Assembly: GCF_947495995.1 (NCBI RefSeq)
Contig: NZ_CANMAX010000009.1
Location: forward strand, 62,001 to 126,000
Origin: an uncultured Tenacibaculum sp.
GTDB taxonomy: Bacteria; Bacteroidota; Bacteroidia; Flavobacteriales; Flavobacteriaceae
Direction of reading: 5' to 3'
DNA: 64,000 nucleotides
In this document: positions 51,787 through 60,100 of the stretch, in pieces
Layout of the letters: each line of letters opens with the position of its first letter
How positions within the stretch are numbered: the first letter of the stretch is position 1
The notes under the pieces: generated by a model
What the model was told of the DNA's origin: nothing
What the model saw: the letters and a program-made list of their open reading frames with translations, nothing else
Database searches by the model: none
Translations under genes and position numbers: made by a program

Positions 51787-53124
51787 CTATTCTACTTTCG
51801 GTTTATCTGGAAATTGAATCAATTTTTTCTTATTGTTATGAATTGCATCTAATTCTAAAAACCAAAGTCCGATACCTGCATTTCCTTGCATTAAACCTGT
51901 TTGAGCAGCTAAAAATTCTGGTTTTACACGATGTTCAGCTTGTACCCATTTCATATAATCATTTTCATGCGTAGCTTTAGCTAAAAGATTTTCTGTAAGC
52001 TTTTCTGAAAAATTTAAATATTTTTCATTGTTTGTGATTTCATAAACCCAAGCATAGTATTCAGCAATTCCAGCGGTACCACAACATCTACTAACGTTAT
52101 TCCAATATCCAGGTTTTTCTTCCTTGTCTATATTGTCTGTAATTAAATAATCTGCAGTAGTTGTAATTCTATCAATCCATTTTTTATCATCAGTTGAATG
52201 ATAAAGAGAATAAAATAATCGATCTGTTCCTGCTGGACCGTGACACCAACCATGATAGTAAAGATCTTTTCCTTTAGGTAAATCGTGAGGAATATATCCT
52301 TTAGAATTCTCAATGTTTTTCAGTAATTTGGTAGCTTGTAAAGAAGCATCTAAAAACTTTTTGTCTTTAGTTCTTCTATAAGTTTCAGATAAAAAATATG
52401 CAACACCAGCTGTTCCATGAGAGAAATTATCCATAGGCTTAGTTAATTTAGGAGAGAATACCCATCGATAACCACCTAAAGTGTCAATTGCATTATCAAT
52501 TAATCCGTTTGCTGCTAAAACAGAAAGACTATCCGCTTTTTTATAATCAAATTTATCACTAATGTATTGTAAGTATAAACCTATACCAGCACTTCCGTAC
52601 ATAATATCATTAAAACCTTTCCATTCAATTCCATGATCTGTTTTTTCAGCATATTGCTCTAGAAGATCAACGATTTTTAAAGCCGCAGTTTTGTATTTCT
52701 TATTTTTAGTTACTTTATAAGTTTCTGCTAATGTGAAACCTATTCCTGAATAACCAGCATAAAGTCCAGTGAAATAAGGAGATGTGATAGAATCTTTAAT
52801 GAGAGATTCTAATGTATTAGCACCAATTTTAGCTTGATTTAAATATGTAGTATCTTTTGTTGCGTTATACAGTTCTAAGTAGAACAGAATAATTCCAGAA
52901 TCTCCACTGTAAACTGATACATCAGCTCTAGACTTAGTACTATCAGGCATGTTATTCCAAGCCATTCCATATGAAAAAGAATCTTTACCTTTTAAGATAT
53001 ATTTCTCAGTTTTTTTAGCTAGAGATAACCATTTTGTGTTTTCTTTTTTGGGAGTAGAATTACAAGAAACAAAAAGAATGGTAAGCAAAATTGAGTAAAA
53101 GTGATAACTTTTAATTTTTAACAT
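51787..53124 (-). CDS. LanC-like lipoprotein
   Basis: 445 residues. A lipobox signal peptide (FVSC, Cys21) precedes a LanC-type alpha/alpha-toroid with seven Gly-rich repeats: SGDSGIILFYLEL, AGYSGIGF, YGSAGIGLYL, SHGTAGVAYFL, WCHGPAGTDRLFYSLY, CCGTAGIAEYYAWV and QGNAGIGLWFLEL. LanC enzymes close thioether rings with a zinc held by Cys, Cys and His. Here the first motif is WCHG (Cys294) and the second reads C-C-G (Cys347-Cys348) instead of C-H-G. No lantibiotic precursor or dehydratase is nearby. It should face the periplasm or cell surface, so cyclase activity is uncertain. Own promoter. Confidence 0.85.
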   Translation of the reverse strand: MLKIKSYHFYSILLTILFVSCNSTPKKENTKWLSLAKKTEKYILKGKDSFSYGMAWNNMPDSTKSRADVSVYSGDSGIILFYLELYNATKDTTYLNQAKIGANTLESLIKDSITSPYFTGLYAGYSGIGFTLAETYKVTKNKKYKTAALKIVDLLEQYAEKTDHGIEWKGFNDIMYGSAGIGLYLQYISDKFDYKKADSLSVLAANGLIDNAIDTLGGYRWVFSPKLTKPMDNFSHGTAGVAYFLSETYRRTKDKKFLDASLQATKLLKNIENSKGYIPHDLPKGKDLYYHGWCHGPAGTDRLFYSLYHSTDDKKWIDRITTTADYLITDNIDKEEKPGYWNNVSRCCGTAGIAEYYAWVYEITNNEKYLNFSEKLTENLLAKATHENDYMKWVQAEHRVKPEFLAAQTGLMQGNAGIGLWFLELDAIHNNKKKLIQFPDKPKVE

Positions 53125-53164
53125 TTTAATTGATTTAATTTTAATTGGTTGTGATTTAGTTTGC

Positions 53165-53172
53165 CAAATTTA
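53165..53172 (-). promoter_or_regulatory. -7 element for the LanC-like gene
   Basis: Perfect TAAATTTG followed by GC on the minus strand, 40 bp upstream of the ATG. It separates this gene from the ddl operon upstream. Confidence 0.6.
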
Positions 53173-53199
53173 AATAAAAACAACTAAAAAATAATTGAA

Positions 53200-54009
53200 T
53201 TAGCTTTTCTGAAATAACCAGACATCCTGTTGAGGTTTCTGATTATTTTCAGTTTTACCAGGAATATGTTTTAATAGTTTTAAACCGTATTCTTGAGTGA
53301 TATTTTTCATAAAGCTTTCTGGTTGGTATGCAGAGAATAAACGATTTCCTTCCTTTTTAAAATCATGTACAACTAAATTACCTGCTTCATATTCTTTTTG
53401 TTCTTTAGTAGTAAGTTTAAATTTATGAGCATTACCATGTGTAGTTAAGAACAAAATTCCGTTTGGTTTTAAAACGCTTTGCAGCTCTTTAAACCACGAA
53501 TGATGTTGTTCTAAGGAAAGATGCGTAAAAATTGAAATCCCGTATATAAGATCGAATTTTTCGTGATCATAAGGTAGAGGAGGAGTAAGCTGATTTAATT
53601 TAAAATCGATACCTTCTAAATTGTCCTGACACCATTTGATGTACTTCGTATTATAATCGCAACCAAAATATTTATTTGTATCACCAGCAACTGTGGGTAA
53701 ATGTCTTAATATTCTGCTATTACCACATCCCCAATCTAAAATGTTAGCTTGTTCAAGAGTTTTAAATTCATTCACATGATCATAAATCCATTGAGCGGTA
53801 GGTAAACCGTTAGTGTAGAATTTCTTATAATTCAGTTGAAAAGTTTCGTACATGTAAAAATCAGGAGGAAGTTTTACGTCAGGGTTCTCTAACTTGAACT
53901 GCTTATTTTCTTTTCTGTTTTTGAACATTTGTCGGTAAAAATTAACCTGTTCAATAAGAGGTAATAAGTTTAACTTCGTTAAAAATCTTTTGATTATTAT
54001 TTTTTTCAT
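53200..54009 (-). CDS. Class I SAM-dependent methyltransferase
   Basis: 269 residues. SAM motif I is NILDWGCGNSRILRHLP (about residues 94-110). Motif II/III regions are KYFGCDYNTKYIKWCQDNLE and FDLIYGISIFTHLSLEQHHSWF, and the motif after that is VLKPNGILFLTTHGNAHKF. The N-terminal ~70 residues are basic and helical. This is a methyltransferase_11/25-like enzyme; the substrate is not readable. It is last in the ddl-coaD operon, 27 bp after the 241-residue secreted protein gene. The LanC-like gene downstream has its own promoter, so a joint modification pathway is only a guess. Confidence 0.82.
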   Translation of the reverse strand: MKKIIIKRFLTKLNLLPLIEQVNFYRQMFKNRKENKQFKLENPDVKLPPDFYMYETFQLNYKKFYTNGLPTAQWIYDHVNEFKTLEQANILDWGCGNSRILRHLPTVAGDTNKYFGCDYNTKYIKWCQDNLEGIDFKLNQLTPPLPYDHEKFDLIYGISIFTHLSLEQHHSWFKELQSVLKPNGILFLTTHGNAHKFKLTTKEQKEYEAGNLVVHDFKKEGNRLFSAYQPESFMKNITQEYGLKLLKHIPGKTENNQKPQQDVWLFQKS

Positions 54010-54036
54010 TTACATGTTTTTAAACAGAAAAACTAA

Positions 54037-54762
54037 TTATTTGTACTCGATACCATTGAATTTTAAAACAGATCTTTTTACAGATTTTTTTACTTTTTCG
54101 TCACATTCATCATTTTTCTCATTTTGAAAGGACTCACTTTCTGAAATTTCGTTGGTAACGATAATATCAAAAAAGTTATTAGATCTATTTTTAGACATGC
54201 TAAAGTATTTGTTTTCTTTAATACTCCAGTAATCACAGTCCATGTTTATTTCACCAACATACTCTTTGGCCGTATATTTATTCAAGATTTTTGATAAGGT
54301 ATTTCCTTTACTTACAAATAAAGATATAGTCTCTAGGCTGTAAGGATTCATTTTAGAAAGCGTATAAAATATTAATCGTATACCAAATGCTCTCTTATTT
54401 TTAGTGATGTAATATTTGGCTGTATCAATTTCTATATACGAAAGTATAACAGCATTAGAATCCCACTCGTTGGTTTCTGAACTCTCAAAGTATTTGTTTT
54501 TTATTTGGTTTGAAACTGAATCAATGATTAGAATATGACTGTTAAATAGAATTTCTGAACCATTATCTTCAACAATTTCTGGAATTACAACAACTATTTC
54601 ATTTTTAGAATAGGGAAGACGTTTTGATGTAATCAATTCGGTTTTACATTGCTCTTTTCTTAAGTTTAATTGCTGTAAAACTTTGTCTAAATCAAAATCA
54701 GTTTGACTGTTTAGATTATAAGTTAGAGCTAAAAATAGGAGAAGTATGTATTTTATTTTCAT
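54037..54762 (-). CDS. Secreted protein of unknown function
   Basis: 241 residues with a signal peptide (MKIKYILLLFLALTYNLNSQ). The mature part has several repeated beta-strand segments of the form NEIVVVIPEIVEDNGSEILF and HILIIDSVSNQIKNKYFESS. The C-terminus is basic, ending KRSVLKFNGIEYK. No sorting domain and no known family. It lies 6 bp after the MORN lipoprotein gene and 27 bp before the methyltransferase gene, so it is part of the long minus-strand operon. It probably acts in the periplasm or at the outer membrane. Confidence 0.65.
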   Translation of the reverse strand: MKIKYILLLFLALTYNLNSQTDFDLDKVLQQLNLRKEQCKTELITSKRLPYSKNEIVVVIPEIVEDNGSEILFNSHILIIDSVSNQIKNKYFESSETNEWDSNAVILSYIEIDTAKYYITKNKRAFGIRLIFYTLSKMNPYSLETISLFVSKGNTLSKILNKYTAKEYVGEINMDCDYWSIKENKYFSMSKNRSNNFFDIIVTNEISESESFQNEKNDECDEKVKKSVKRSVLKFNGIEYK

Positions 54763-54768
54763 TGAAAA

Positions 54769-55197
54769 CTATTTGCCAGTTATAATTTCTCCATTTTTAT
54801 TCCACTCTGTATTGGTAATAATTTGATTATTTTCCCAAAACTGTTCTTTCCATAGCATTCCATTTTTGTGAAATATTTTCCAAACACCTTGTTTAAAACT
54901 TCCTTCTGCACTAAGTTTCCCAAATTCAGATTCGTAAACTTTCCAAGTTCCTTCTCTTTTATCATTTAACATTGGCCCTTCACCAGCCAACTTGCCATTA
55001 GAATGAAACCATTTCATAGGTCCATTTGCTTTTCCGTCAACATAAATTCCTTCAGCAGCGAGCGTCCCGTTATCCCAATATTCTTTTTTTGTTTCTTGTT
55101 TTATATCAGAAGTAACCTCTTTTTTGTTGTTCTTTTCTATATCACAACTGAAAAGAACTAAACTGAAAATGATAAAAGAAAATAAGGACTTATGCAT
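54769..55197 (-). CDS. MORN-repeat (YwqK-like) lipoprotein
   Basis: 142 residues with lipobox VLFSC (Cys18). The mature part is four to five short repeats of the MORN/YwqK type: YWDNGTLAAEGIYVDGKANG, WFHSNGKLAGEGPM, WKVYESEFGKLSAEGSF, IFHKNGMLWKEQFWENNQI. These form an open beta-sheet that typically bridges proteins. Databases may label such proteins 'antitoxin'; there is no toxin here, so that label should be ignored. Its ATG overlaps the upstream M14 peptidase stop by 1 bp, suggesting coupled function. Confidence 0.8.
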   Translation of the reverse strand: MHKSLFSFIIFSLVLFSCDIEKNNKKEVTSDIKQETKKEYWDNGTLAAEGIYVDGKANGPMKWFHSNGKLAGEGPMLNDKREGTWKVYESEFGKLSAEGSFKQGVWKIFHKNGMLWKEQFWENNQIITNTEWNKNGEIITGK

Positions 55198-56948
55198 TAT
55201 TTCACAATCTTAAAAACAGGTAATCTTAAATGTGCTTTTTCGTAATGTTGAGTTTTCGTGTAGATCCAATTTAATTGAGCTCTCGCACTTTTATTAAAAG
55301 TTGTATCTATCTTCATTTTGTTATCAAACTCAGCTTTTATAAGTGGATTCTTGTTTAAAAAATCTTCAGCTTTATCTTCAAAAACATAACTAGAGAACCC
55401 TTCTTTTCGTTGTAGAATGGTATCGAAAAAGTTCCAGTTAAAAAAGCTATCTACAGCTTCAGCTTCTAAAGTTTCTAGTAAATAACGAATTCCATTTTGA
55501 TTTGTAGGAATTAGGTAGTCTCCTTTTTGAAATTTGATATTTTCTAAAGATGAACTTACCTCAGTATTGTAATGTAAATAATGACCTTCAAAAGGAGAAC
55601 TAACCGTTTTAAAGTCTTTGATATGATTTACTTCTACATGTAAAATAGTATCGTTTTTAAAACGAGAAAATTCAATATTGTTGTTTTGTAAACGACTAAT
55701 AACATTGTACCATCCTTGCGGAATTATATATGCTTTAGGAACAGCAACTGTTTTCGTTGTGTTGAAGTTATTGTAGTATTTTACAGGTTTTTCAAAAGGT
55801 TTGTTTTTGTCGTAAAATAAACGTTTTCCATTAGTAATTTTACTATCTATGTATGTTCCTTCATAACCTTTAAACATGAATTCAGTTGGGTTTTCGAAGT
55901 CGATTTTATATTGAATAGGATAACTGTTTTTTGCAATAATCGTTTCTACAGCTTTAGCTCTTAATGATTTTATTTTACTGCTATTTTTTTCAGTAAAATC
56001 GAACATAGATTTCATTAATTCATAGGTTTGCTCTACACGTATTTTATATGGTTTTAACATATGAGTTTCCACCATCATTCCGAAAGTATTGAATAGCGTA
56101 GTATAACCCGTAGAATATCTTGGAGAATCCATAAACTGACTCCAACCTTTTTCTGGCGTCGATCCCCAAACATTTACATAAGGCGTAATTGGAATTCCTT
56201 TGTTAGCTAAAGATTTTTCTAAAAACGGACGCATTTCTTGTTCTAAATACTTTCCAAGTTCTCCGCCTAATTTATTGTGTTGCGTAAATAAATGTGTAAT
56301 TGCATATTGATAATCGGCACCATTACTTACATGATTGTCGATAAAAACATCTGGATTAACAGCATGAAAAATCTGTGCAAAAGTTGCCGCATTTTTAGTG
56401 TCTTGCTTTACAAAATCACGATTTAAATCAAAGTTTCTAGAATTACCTCTAAATCCGTATTCTTTCGGTCCATTTTGATTAGCACGTGTATGAGAATTTC
56501 TATTTAAAGCACCTCCAATATTATAGATAGGAATTACACAAATTAAAGAATTCTGATAAGTTTTTTGTAGTGAATCATTTTGAACGATATCTCTTAATAA
56601 AAGCATAGAAGCATCAATTCCGTCTGATTCTCCTGGGTGGATTCCGTTATTAATTAAAATTCGATTCTTTTTAGAATTTTTTAGTTGCTCTTTTTGCGTT
56701 TTTCCTTCAGTATTATAAACCACTAAATGTAAAGGATTACCACTATCTGTAGTACCGAATTCTAGCAAAGAAATTTCAGAATAAGTATTTGCTAAATCTT
56801 TGTAGTAGGAAATAACTTCATTGTATACAGGAGTTTCTAGTCCATTAGATTTTTCAAATGTAGTGGTGAAGTCTCTAGAAGATTTTTTAGCTGTTTTATT
56901 ACAAGATAAAACACAAATCACTAAAGAAAGCAGTAGAAAATTTTTCAT
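55197..56948 (-). CDS. M14-family zinc metallopeptidase, lipoprotein
   Basis: 583 residues; lipobox VLSC (Cys16). M14 carboxypeptidase signs: zinc ligands His-x-x-Glu in NNGIHPGESDGIDA and His in VDVFIDNHVSNGADY-like segment DVFIDNHVSNGADYQ. The substrate Arg-Asp region is NFDLNRDFVKQD. The catalytic Glu is in GMMVETHMLKP. The C-terminal ~240 residues form a beta-rich accessory domain. It may trim peptidoglycan peptides or scavenged peptides; placement in an operon with ddl is suggestive of the first. It overlaps the TonB gene stop by 1 bp and the MORN gene start by 1 bp. Confidence 0.87.
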   Translation of the reverse strand: MKNFLLLSLVICVLSCNKTAKKSSRDFTTTFEKSNGLETPVYNEVISYYKDLANTYSEISLLEFGTTDSGNPLHLVVYNTEGKTQKEQLKNSKKNRILINNGIHPGESDGIDASMLLLRDIVQNDSLQKTYQNSLICVIPIYNIGGALNRNSHTRANQNGPKEYGFRGNSRNFDLNRDFVKQDTKNAATFAQIFHAVNPDVFIDNHVSNGADYQYAITHLFTQHNKLGGELGKYLEQEMRPFLEKSLANKGIPITPYVNVWGSTPEKGWSQFMDSPRYSTGYTTLFNTFGMMVETHMLKPYKIRVEQTYELMKSMFDFTEKNSSKIKSLRAKAVETIIAKNSYPIQYKIDFENPTEFMFKGYEGTYIDSKITNGKRLFYDKNKPFEKPVKYYNNFNTTKTVAVPKAYIIPQGWYNVISRLQNNNIEFSRFKNDTILHVEVNHIKDFKTVSSPFEGHYLHYNTEVSSSLENIKFQKGDYLIPTNQNGIRYLLETLEAEAVDSFFNWNFFDTILQRKEGFSSYVFEDKAEDFLNKNPLIKAEFDNKMKIDTTFNKSARAQLNWIYTKTQHYEKAHLRLPVFKIVK

Positions 56949-57913
56949 TATAAGTTGTAGGTTATTGGTATTGTATATCCAACGCGTACTTTTTGTCCTC
57001 TAGATATACCTGGTGTCCAATTTTTCATTAGTTTTATTACTCTAATAGCTTCTTGATCACAAGGCTCGCAAACTTTTTTAATAATTTTAATGTCGGATAT
57101 ACTACTGTCTTTGTTAATCTTAAAAGTTAAAATTATTCTCCCAGCAATATTATTATCGTACGCGTATTGTGGAATGATAAAATTATTTTTGATATGTTCA
57201 GCAATTCCTTTTTGTCCTTTAGGGAATTTAGGTGTTACAAAAGTTTCGGTATATGTGTACTCTTTTCCTTTTTTATCCCAGCTTTTACCTTCTAATAGTT
57301 TACCTTTTTTGTAAAATTCTTCGTAACGTTTTTTATCATTAACATGACTTGTGAATTTTCCATGTTTTTTACCTTTTCGGTAAAACCCTTTAATTTCGGT
57401 AGAGTCACGAGTATAGAGATATGCGCCATTACCATTTTTAATTAGTTGATTACCATTTCTAACCCAAAAAGCAATCATTTTAGGAGCTTTCCCTTTTTTT
57501 GTTAATTTCTTTTTGTTTTTAAAAAATATTTGAACATCTTTTTTTTGTCCATTTTCATACCAGTGAGTCCATTTACCATAATTCTCACTTCTACTTCCAT
57601 ATCCTTCTGCTGATTTATTACCATTTTCAAAGAATGAAATATGTTTATGATACGAGTTACTAAGTAAAGGATCTATCGTGTAATAAATGGATCTTTTGTA
57701 AAAAGCACTAGAATCTTTTTTTAGATTATAAGATACCATTTTGTATAGTTTTTTATAATTTACTAGTGTATCTTTTTTAACTATTAGATAAGTACTTGCT
57801 TCACTTTTTTTAGATGGTACTTTTTTATTCAAATATATAGTATCACCTACTTTGTAGTTTTGAGTATATCCATAAAATGATACTAAAAGACTAAATAAAA
57901 TTAACTTTTCCAT
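56948..57913 (-). CDS. MORN-repeat protein with TonB C-terminal domain
   Basis: 321 residues. A signal peptide (ending GYTQ) is followed by MORN/YwqK-type repeats at about residues 90-215 (HISFFENGNKSAEGYG, WTHWYENGQKKDVQIF, IKGFYRKGKKHGKFTS). The C-terminal ~90 residues are a TonB_C domain: GIAEHIKNNFIIPQYAYDNN, IAGRIILTFKINKDSSISDI and NWTPGISRGQKVRVGYTIPI. There is no Pro-rich periplasmic bridge or long inner-membrane anchor, so it is a periplasmic TonB-like protein rather than a classic energy transducer. The CEPCDQEA Cys pair is notable. Confidence 0.82.
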   Translation of the reverse strand: MEKLILFSLLVSFYGYTQNYKVGDTIYLNKKVPSKKSEASTYLIVKKDTLVNYKKLYKMVSYNLKKDSSAFYKRSIYYTIDPLLSNSYHKHISFFENGNKSAEGYGSRSENYGKWTHWYENGQKKDVQIFFKNKKKLTKKGKAPKMIAFWVRNGNQLIKNGNGAYLYTRDSTEIKGFYRKGKKHGKFTSHVNDKKRYEEFYKKGKLLEGKSWDKKGKEYTYTETFVTPKFPKGQKGIAEHIKNNFIIPQYAYDNNIAGRIILTFKINKDSSISDIKIIKKVCEPCDQEAIRVIKLMKNWTPGISRGQKVRVGYTIPITYNL

Positions 57914-57939
57914 GTGGTTTTTTATAATTGTTTTTCGTT

Positions 57940-58392
57940 TTATGCTCTTACTGAATCTGGAACTAATCCTGTGTAATCTCCACCGTTTCGTATTACATCT
58001 CTAACGATAGAAGAAGAAATATAACTTTTACCAGAAGAGGTTAGTAAAAACACTGTTTCTATTTCAGAAAGTTTTCTATTTGTGTGTGCAATTGCTTTTT
58101 CAAATTCAAAATCAGCTGGATTTCGAAGTCCTCTTAAAATAAACTGAGCATCAATTTCTTTACAGAAATTTACAGTCAAACCTTTATAGGTTACCACTTT
58201 TATTTTTGGCTCATTTTTAAAAGTTTCTTCGATAAACTGTTTTCTTTTTTCTAAAGGAAACATATATTTTTTATCAGCATTAATACCGATTGCAATAATA
58301 AGTTCATCGAATAAAGTAACACCTCTTTTAATAATATCTAAATGACCTAAAGTAATAGGGTCAAATGATCCTGGGAAAATAGCGCGTTTCAT
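57940..58392 (-). CDS. coaD: Phosphopantetheine adenylyltransferase
   Basis: Penultimate step of coenzyme A synthesis: transfers AMP from ATP to 4'-phosphopantetheine. 150 residues from ATG 58392 (MKRAIFPGSFDPITLGHLDI; T/H-x-G-H nucleotide motif TLGH). The longer open frame to 58425 would add a stretch with no family resemblance. The second motif is ISSSIVRDV, where Arg contacts ATP. FILRGLRNPADFEFE is the pantetheine-binding region. It follows ddl by 40 bp. Confidence 0.95.
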   Translation of the reverse strand: MKRAIFPGSFDPITLGHLDIIKRGVTLFDELIIAIGINADKKYMFPLEKRKQFIEETFKNEPKIKVVTYKGLTVNFCKEIDAQFILRGLRNPADFEFEKAIAHTNRKLSEIETVFLLTSSGKSYISSSIVRDVIRNGGDYTGLVPDSVRA

Positions 58393-58432
58393 TTTGTGTT
58401 GTATTGTTAGTTTTGGTTGTGTCAATTTATAA

Positions 58433-59413
58433 TTAAGCCTCAGAATTCAAACTACTCATAATAGCATTTTCAAATAAATCAGCTAAACTGATTCCTGCTT
58501 CATTAGCTTGTTGAGGTAAAATACTTTCTTCTGTTAATCCTGGTACAGTATTCATTTCTAAAAAGTGAGGAACTCCATCAACAAAAATATATTCAGATCG
58601 AGAAAAACCACTCATATTCAAAACTTCATAAGCTTTTTTAGCAACTTCACGTACTTTGGTTTCTTCATCTTCGGTTAATCTTGCAGGAGTAATTTCCTGA
58701 GATTTCCCTTCGTATTTAGCTTCGTAATCGAAAAAATCATTTTCAGAAACAATTTCAGTAATAGGTAAAACTTTAACTACGTTATTATATTCAATAACAC
58801 CTACTGAAACTTCTTTACCATCTAAAAAGCTTTCAATTAAAATTTCATTATCTTCTTTATATGCTTTCTCTATAGCCGGAATAATATCGTCTTTTGTGTG
58901 CGCTTTAGAAATTCCAAAGCTAGATCCAGCATTATTAGGTTTTACAAAACAAGGTAGTCCTACTTTATTTGTAATAAAATCAACATCTATACTTTCTCCT
59001 TTATTAAGATAAATAGATGTAGCAGTAGGAATATCATATTTCCTTAAAATACTTAAAGTATCACGTTTATTAAATGTTAGTGCCATTTGATAGAATGGGG
59101 CAGAAGTATGTTTGATACCTAACAAATCAAAATAAGCTAAAATTACTCCGTTTTCACCTGGAGCGCCATGAATAGCATTAAAAACACAATCGAAAGTTAG
59201 TTTTTCATTTTTATATTCAACTGAAAAATCGTGTTTGTTAATAGGAAAATGTTCTTCATTTTCAACTAAAAACCATCCTTCTTTTAAAATATGTACACAA
59301 TACGAGTTGAACTTTGTCTTATCGAGATGTTTGTATACGACACTTCCGCTTTTAAGAGAAATAGCTACTTCAGAAGAATAGCCTCCCATGATAATGGCGA
59401 TATTTTTTTTCAT
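58433..59413 (-). CDS. ddl: D-alanine--D-alanine ligase
   Basis: Makes D-Ala-D-Ala for peptidoglycan precursors in the cytoplasm. 326 residues from ATG 59413; the frame upstream only adds an in-frame TTG. ATP-grasp fold: N-terminal IAIIMGGYSSEVAISLKSG with the Ser/Glu active-site pair, CVFNAIHGAPGENGVILAYF, the Lys-rich ATP loop LPCFVKPNNAGSSFGISKA, and HFLEMNTVPGLTEESILPQQ carrying the Mg ligands and the Ser-Leu-like end. It is first gene of the long minus-strand operon, with a perfect -7 element upstream. Confidence 0.96.
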   Translation of the reverse strand: MKKNIAIIMGGYSSEVAISLKSGSVVYKHLDKTKFNSYCVHILKEGWFLVENEEHFPINKHDFSVEYKNEKLTFDCVFNAIHGAPGENGVILAYFDLLGIKHTSAPFYQMALTFNKRDTLSILRKYDIPTATSIYLNKGESIDVDFITNKVGLPCFVKPNNAGSSFGISKAHTKDDIIPAIEKAYKEDNEILIESFLDGKEVSVGVIEYNNVVKVLPITEIVSENDFFDYEAKYEGKSQEITPARLTEDEETKVREVAKKAYEVLNMSGFSRSEYIFVDGVPHFLEMNTVPGLTEESILPQQANEAGISLADLFENAIMSSLNSEA

Positions 59414-59431
59414 TTTCAATAATTAACCTTA

Positions 59432-59439
59432 CAAACTTA
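59432..59439 (-). promoter_or_regulatory. -7 element for the ddl-coaD operon
   Basis: Perfect TAAGTTTG on the minus strand, 18 bp upstream of the ddl ATG. Confidence 0.6.
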
Positions 59440-59491
59440 CCAAAAAAGTATTTTAAAAATTAATGTTTTTAAATTAGTCTTATTTTTAATG

Positions 59492-59499
59492 TACATTTG
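59492..59499 (+). promoter_or_regulatory. -7 element for the PASTA-rluD operon
   Basis: Perfect TACATTTG, 23 bp upstream of the PASTA protein ATG. No clear -33 match. Confidence 0.55.
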
Positions 59500-59522
59500 T
59501 TGAATCTTTCAAAAAATCGATA

Positions 59523-60080
59523 ATGAAATTGTTACAGTTTTTAAAGAGTAAAGTTTTTGTAAAACAGTTGATCATTGCTATAGTTGGAGCAGTATTGTTT
59601 GTGTTTTTATTACAATGGTGGTTGGGTTATACAACTAATCATAATCAAAAAATTCAGGTTCCAGATTTACAGAAGAAAAGTATAGCAGAAGTAAAACAAT
59701 TACTAGAAGAATTGAGTTTAGAATGTATAGTAATTGATAGTGCAAGCTATAATCCAGATTTTCCAAGAAAATCAGTTGTTGAGCAAAATCCAGAAGCTGG
59801 AGATTTTGTAAAAGAAAAAAGAAAAATTTACCTGACTTTAAATCCATCTAAATATAGAGACGTTATTGTACCAGACTTAAATGGTAAAACAAAACGTCAA
59901 GCAATTACTCATTTACGTTCGATAGGTTTTTCTGTTGGAGAAAAATTCACTTACGTTCCAGATATTGGTAAAAATGTAGTAAGAGGATTAAAACATAATG
60001 GAAAGCAAATAGGATTAGGAGATAAATTACCAAAGAAATCGGTAATTGATCTTATCTTAGGAGATGGTTCCTTAAACTAA
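59523..60080 (+). CDS. Membrane-anchored PASTA-domain protein
   Basis: 185 residues. One N-terminal membrane helix (about 13-32) is followed by two PASTA domains: IQVPDLQKKSIAEVKQLLEE / VVEQNPEAGDFVKEKRKIYL, and VIVPDLNGKTKRQAITHLRS / LPKKSVIDLILG. PASTA domains bind peptidoglycan or muropeptides. There is no kinase or penicillin-binding domain, so it is a stand-alone cell-wall sensor or scaffold. It is divergent from ddl and 20 bp upstream of rluD, as seen in flavobacteria. The periplasmic location fits a partner of the cell-wall genes on the other strand. Confidence 0.88.
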   Translation: MKLLQFLKSKVFVKQLIIAIVGAVLFVFLLQWWLGYTTNHNQKIQVPDLQKKSIAEVKQLLEELSLECIVIDSASYNPDFPRKSVVEQNPEAGDFVKEKRKIYLTLNPSKYRDVIVPDLNGKTKRQAITHLRSIGFSVGEKFTYVPDIGKNVVRGLKHNGKQIGLGDKLPKKSVIDLILGDGSLN

Positions 60081-60100
60081 CAAGATTAAATAGAGATTCA

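Noticed and set aside
51787..54009. Lanthipeptide biosynthesis cluster (LanC-like plus methyltransferase)
   Set aside because: No precursor peptide, dehydratase, protease or exporter is present, and the LanC-like gene has its own promoter and a lipid anchor.
54769..55197. YwqK-type 'toxin-antitoxin' label for the MORN lipoprotein
   Set aside because: No toxin gene is adjacent and the product has a lipobox. The MORN repeats alone explain the similarity.
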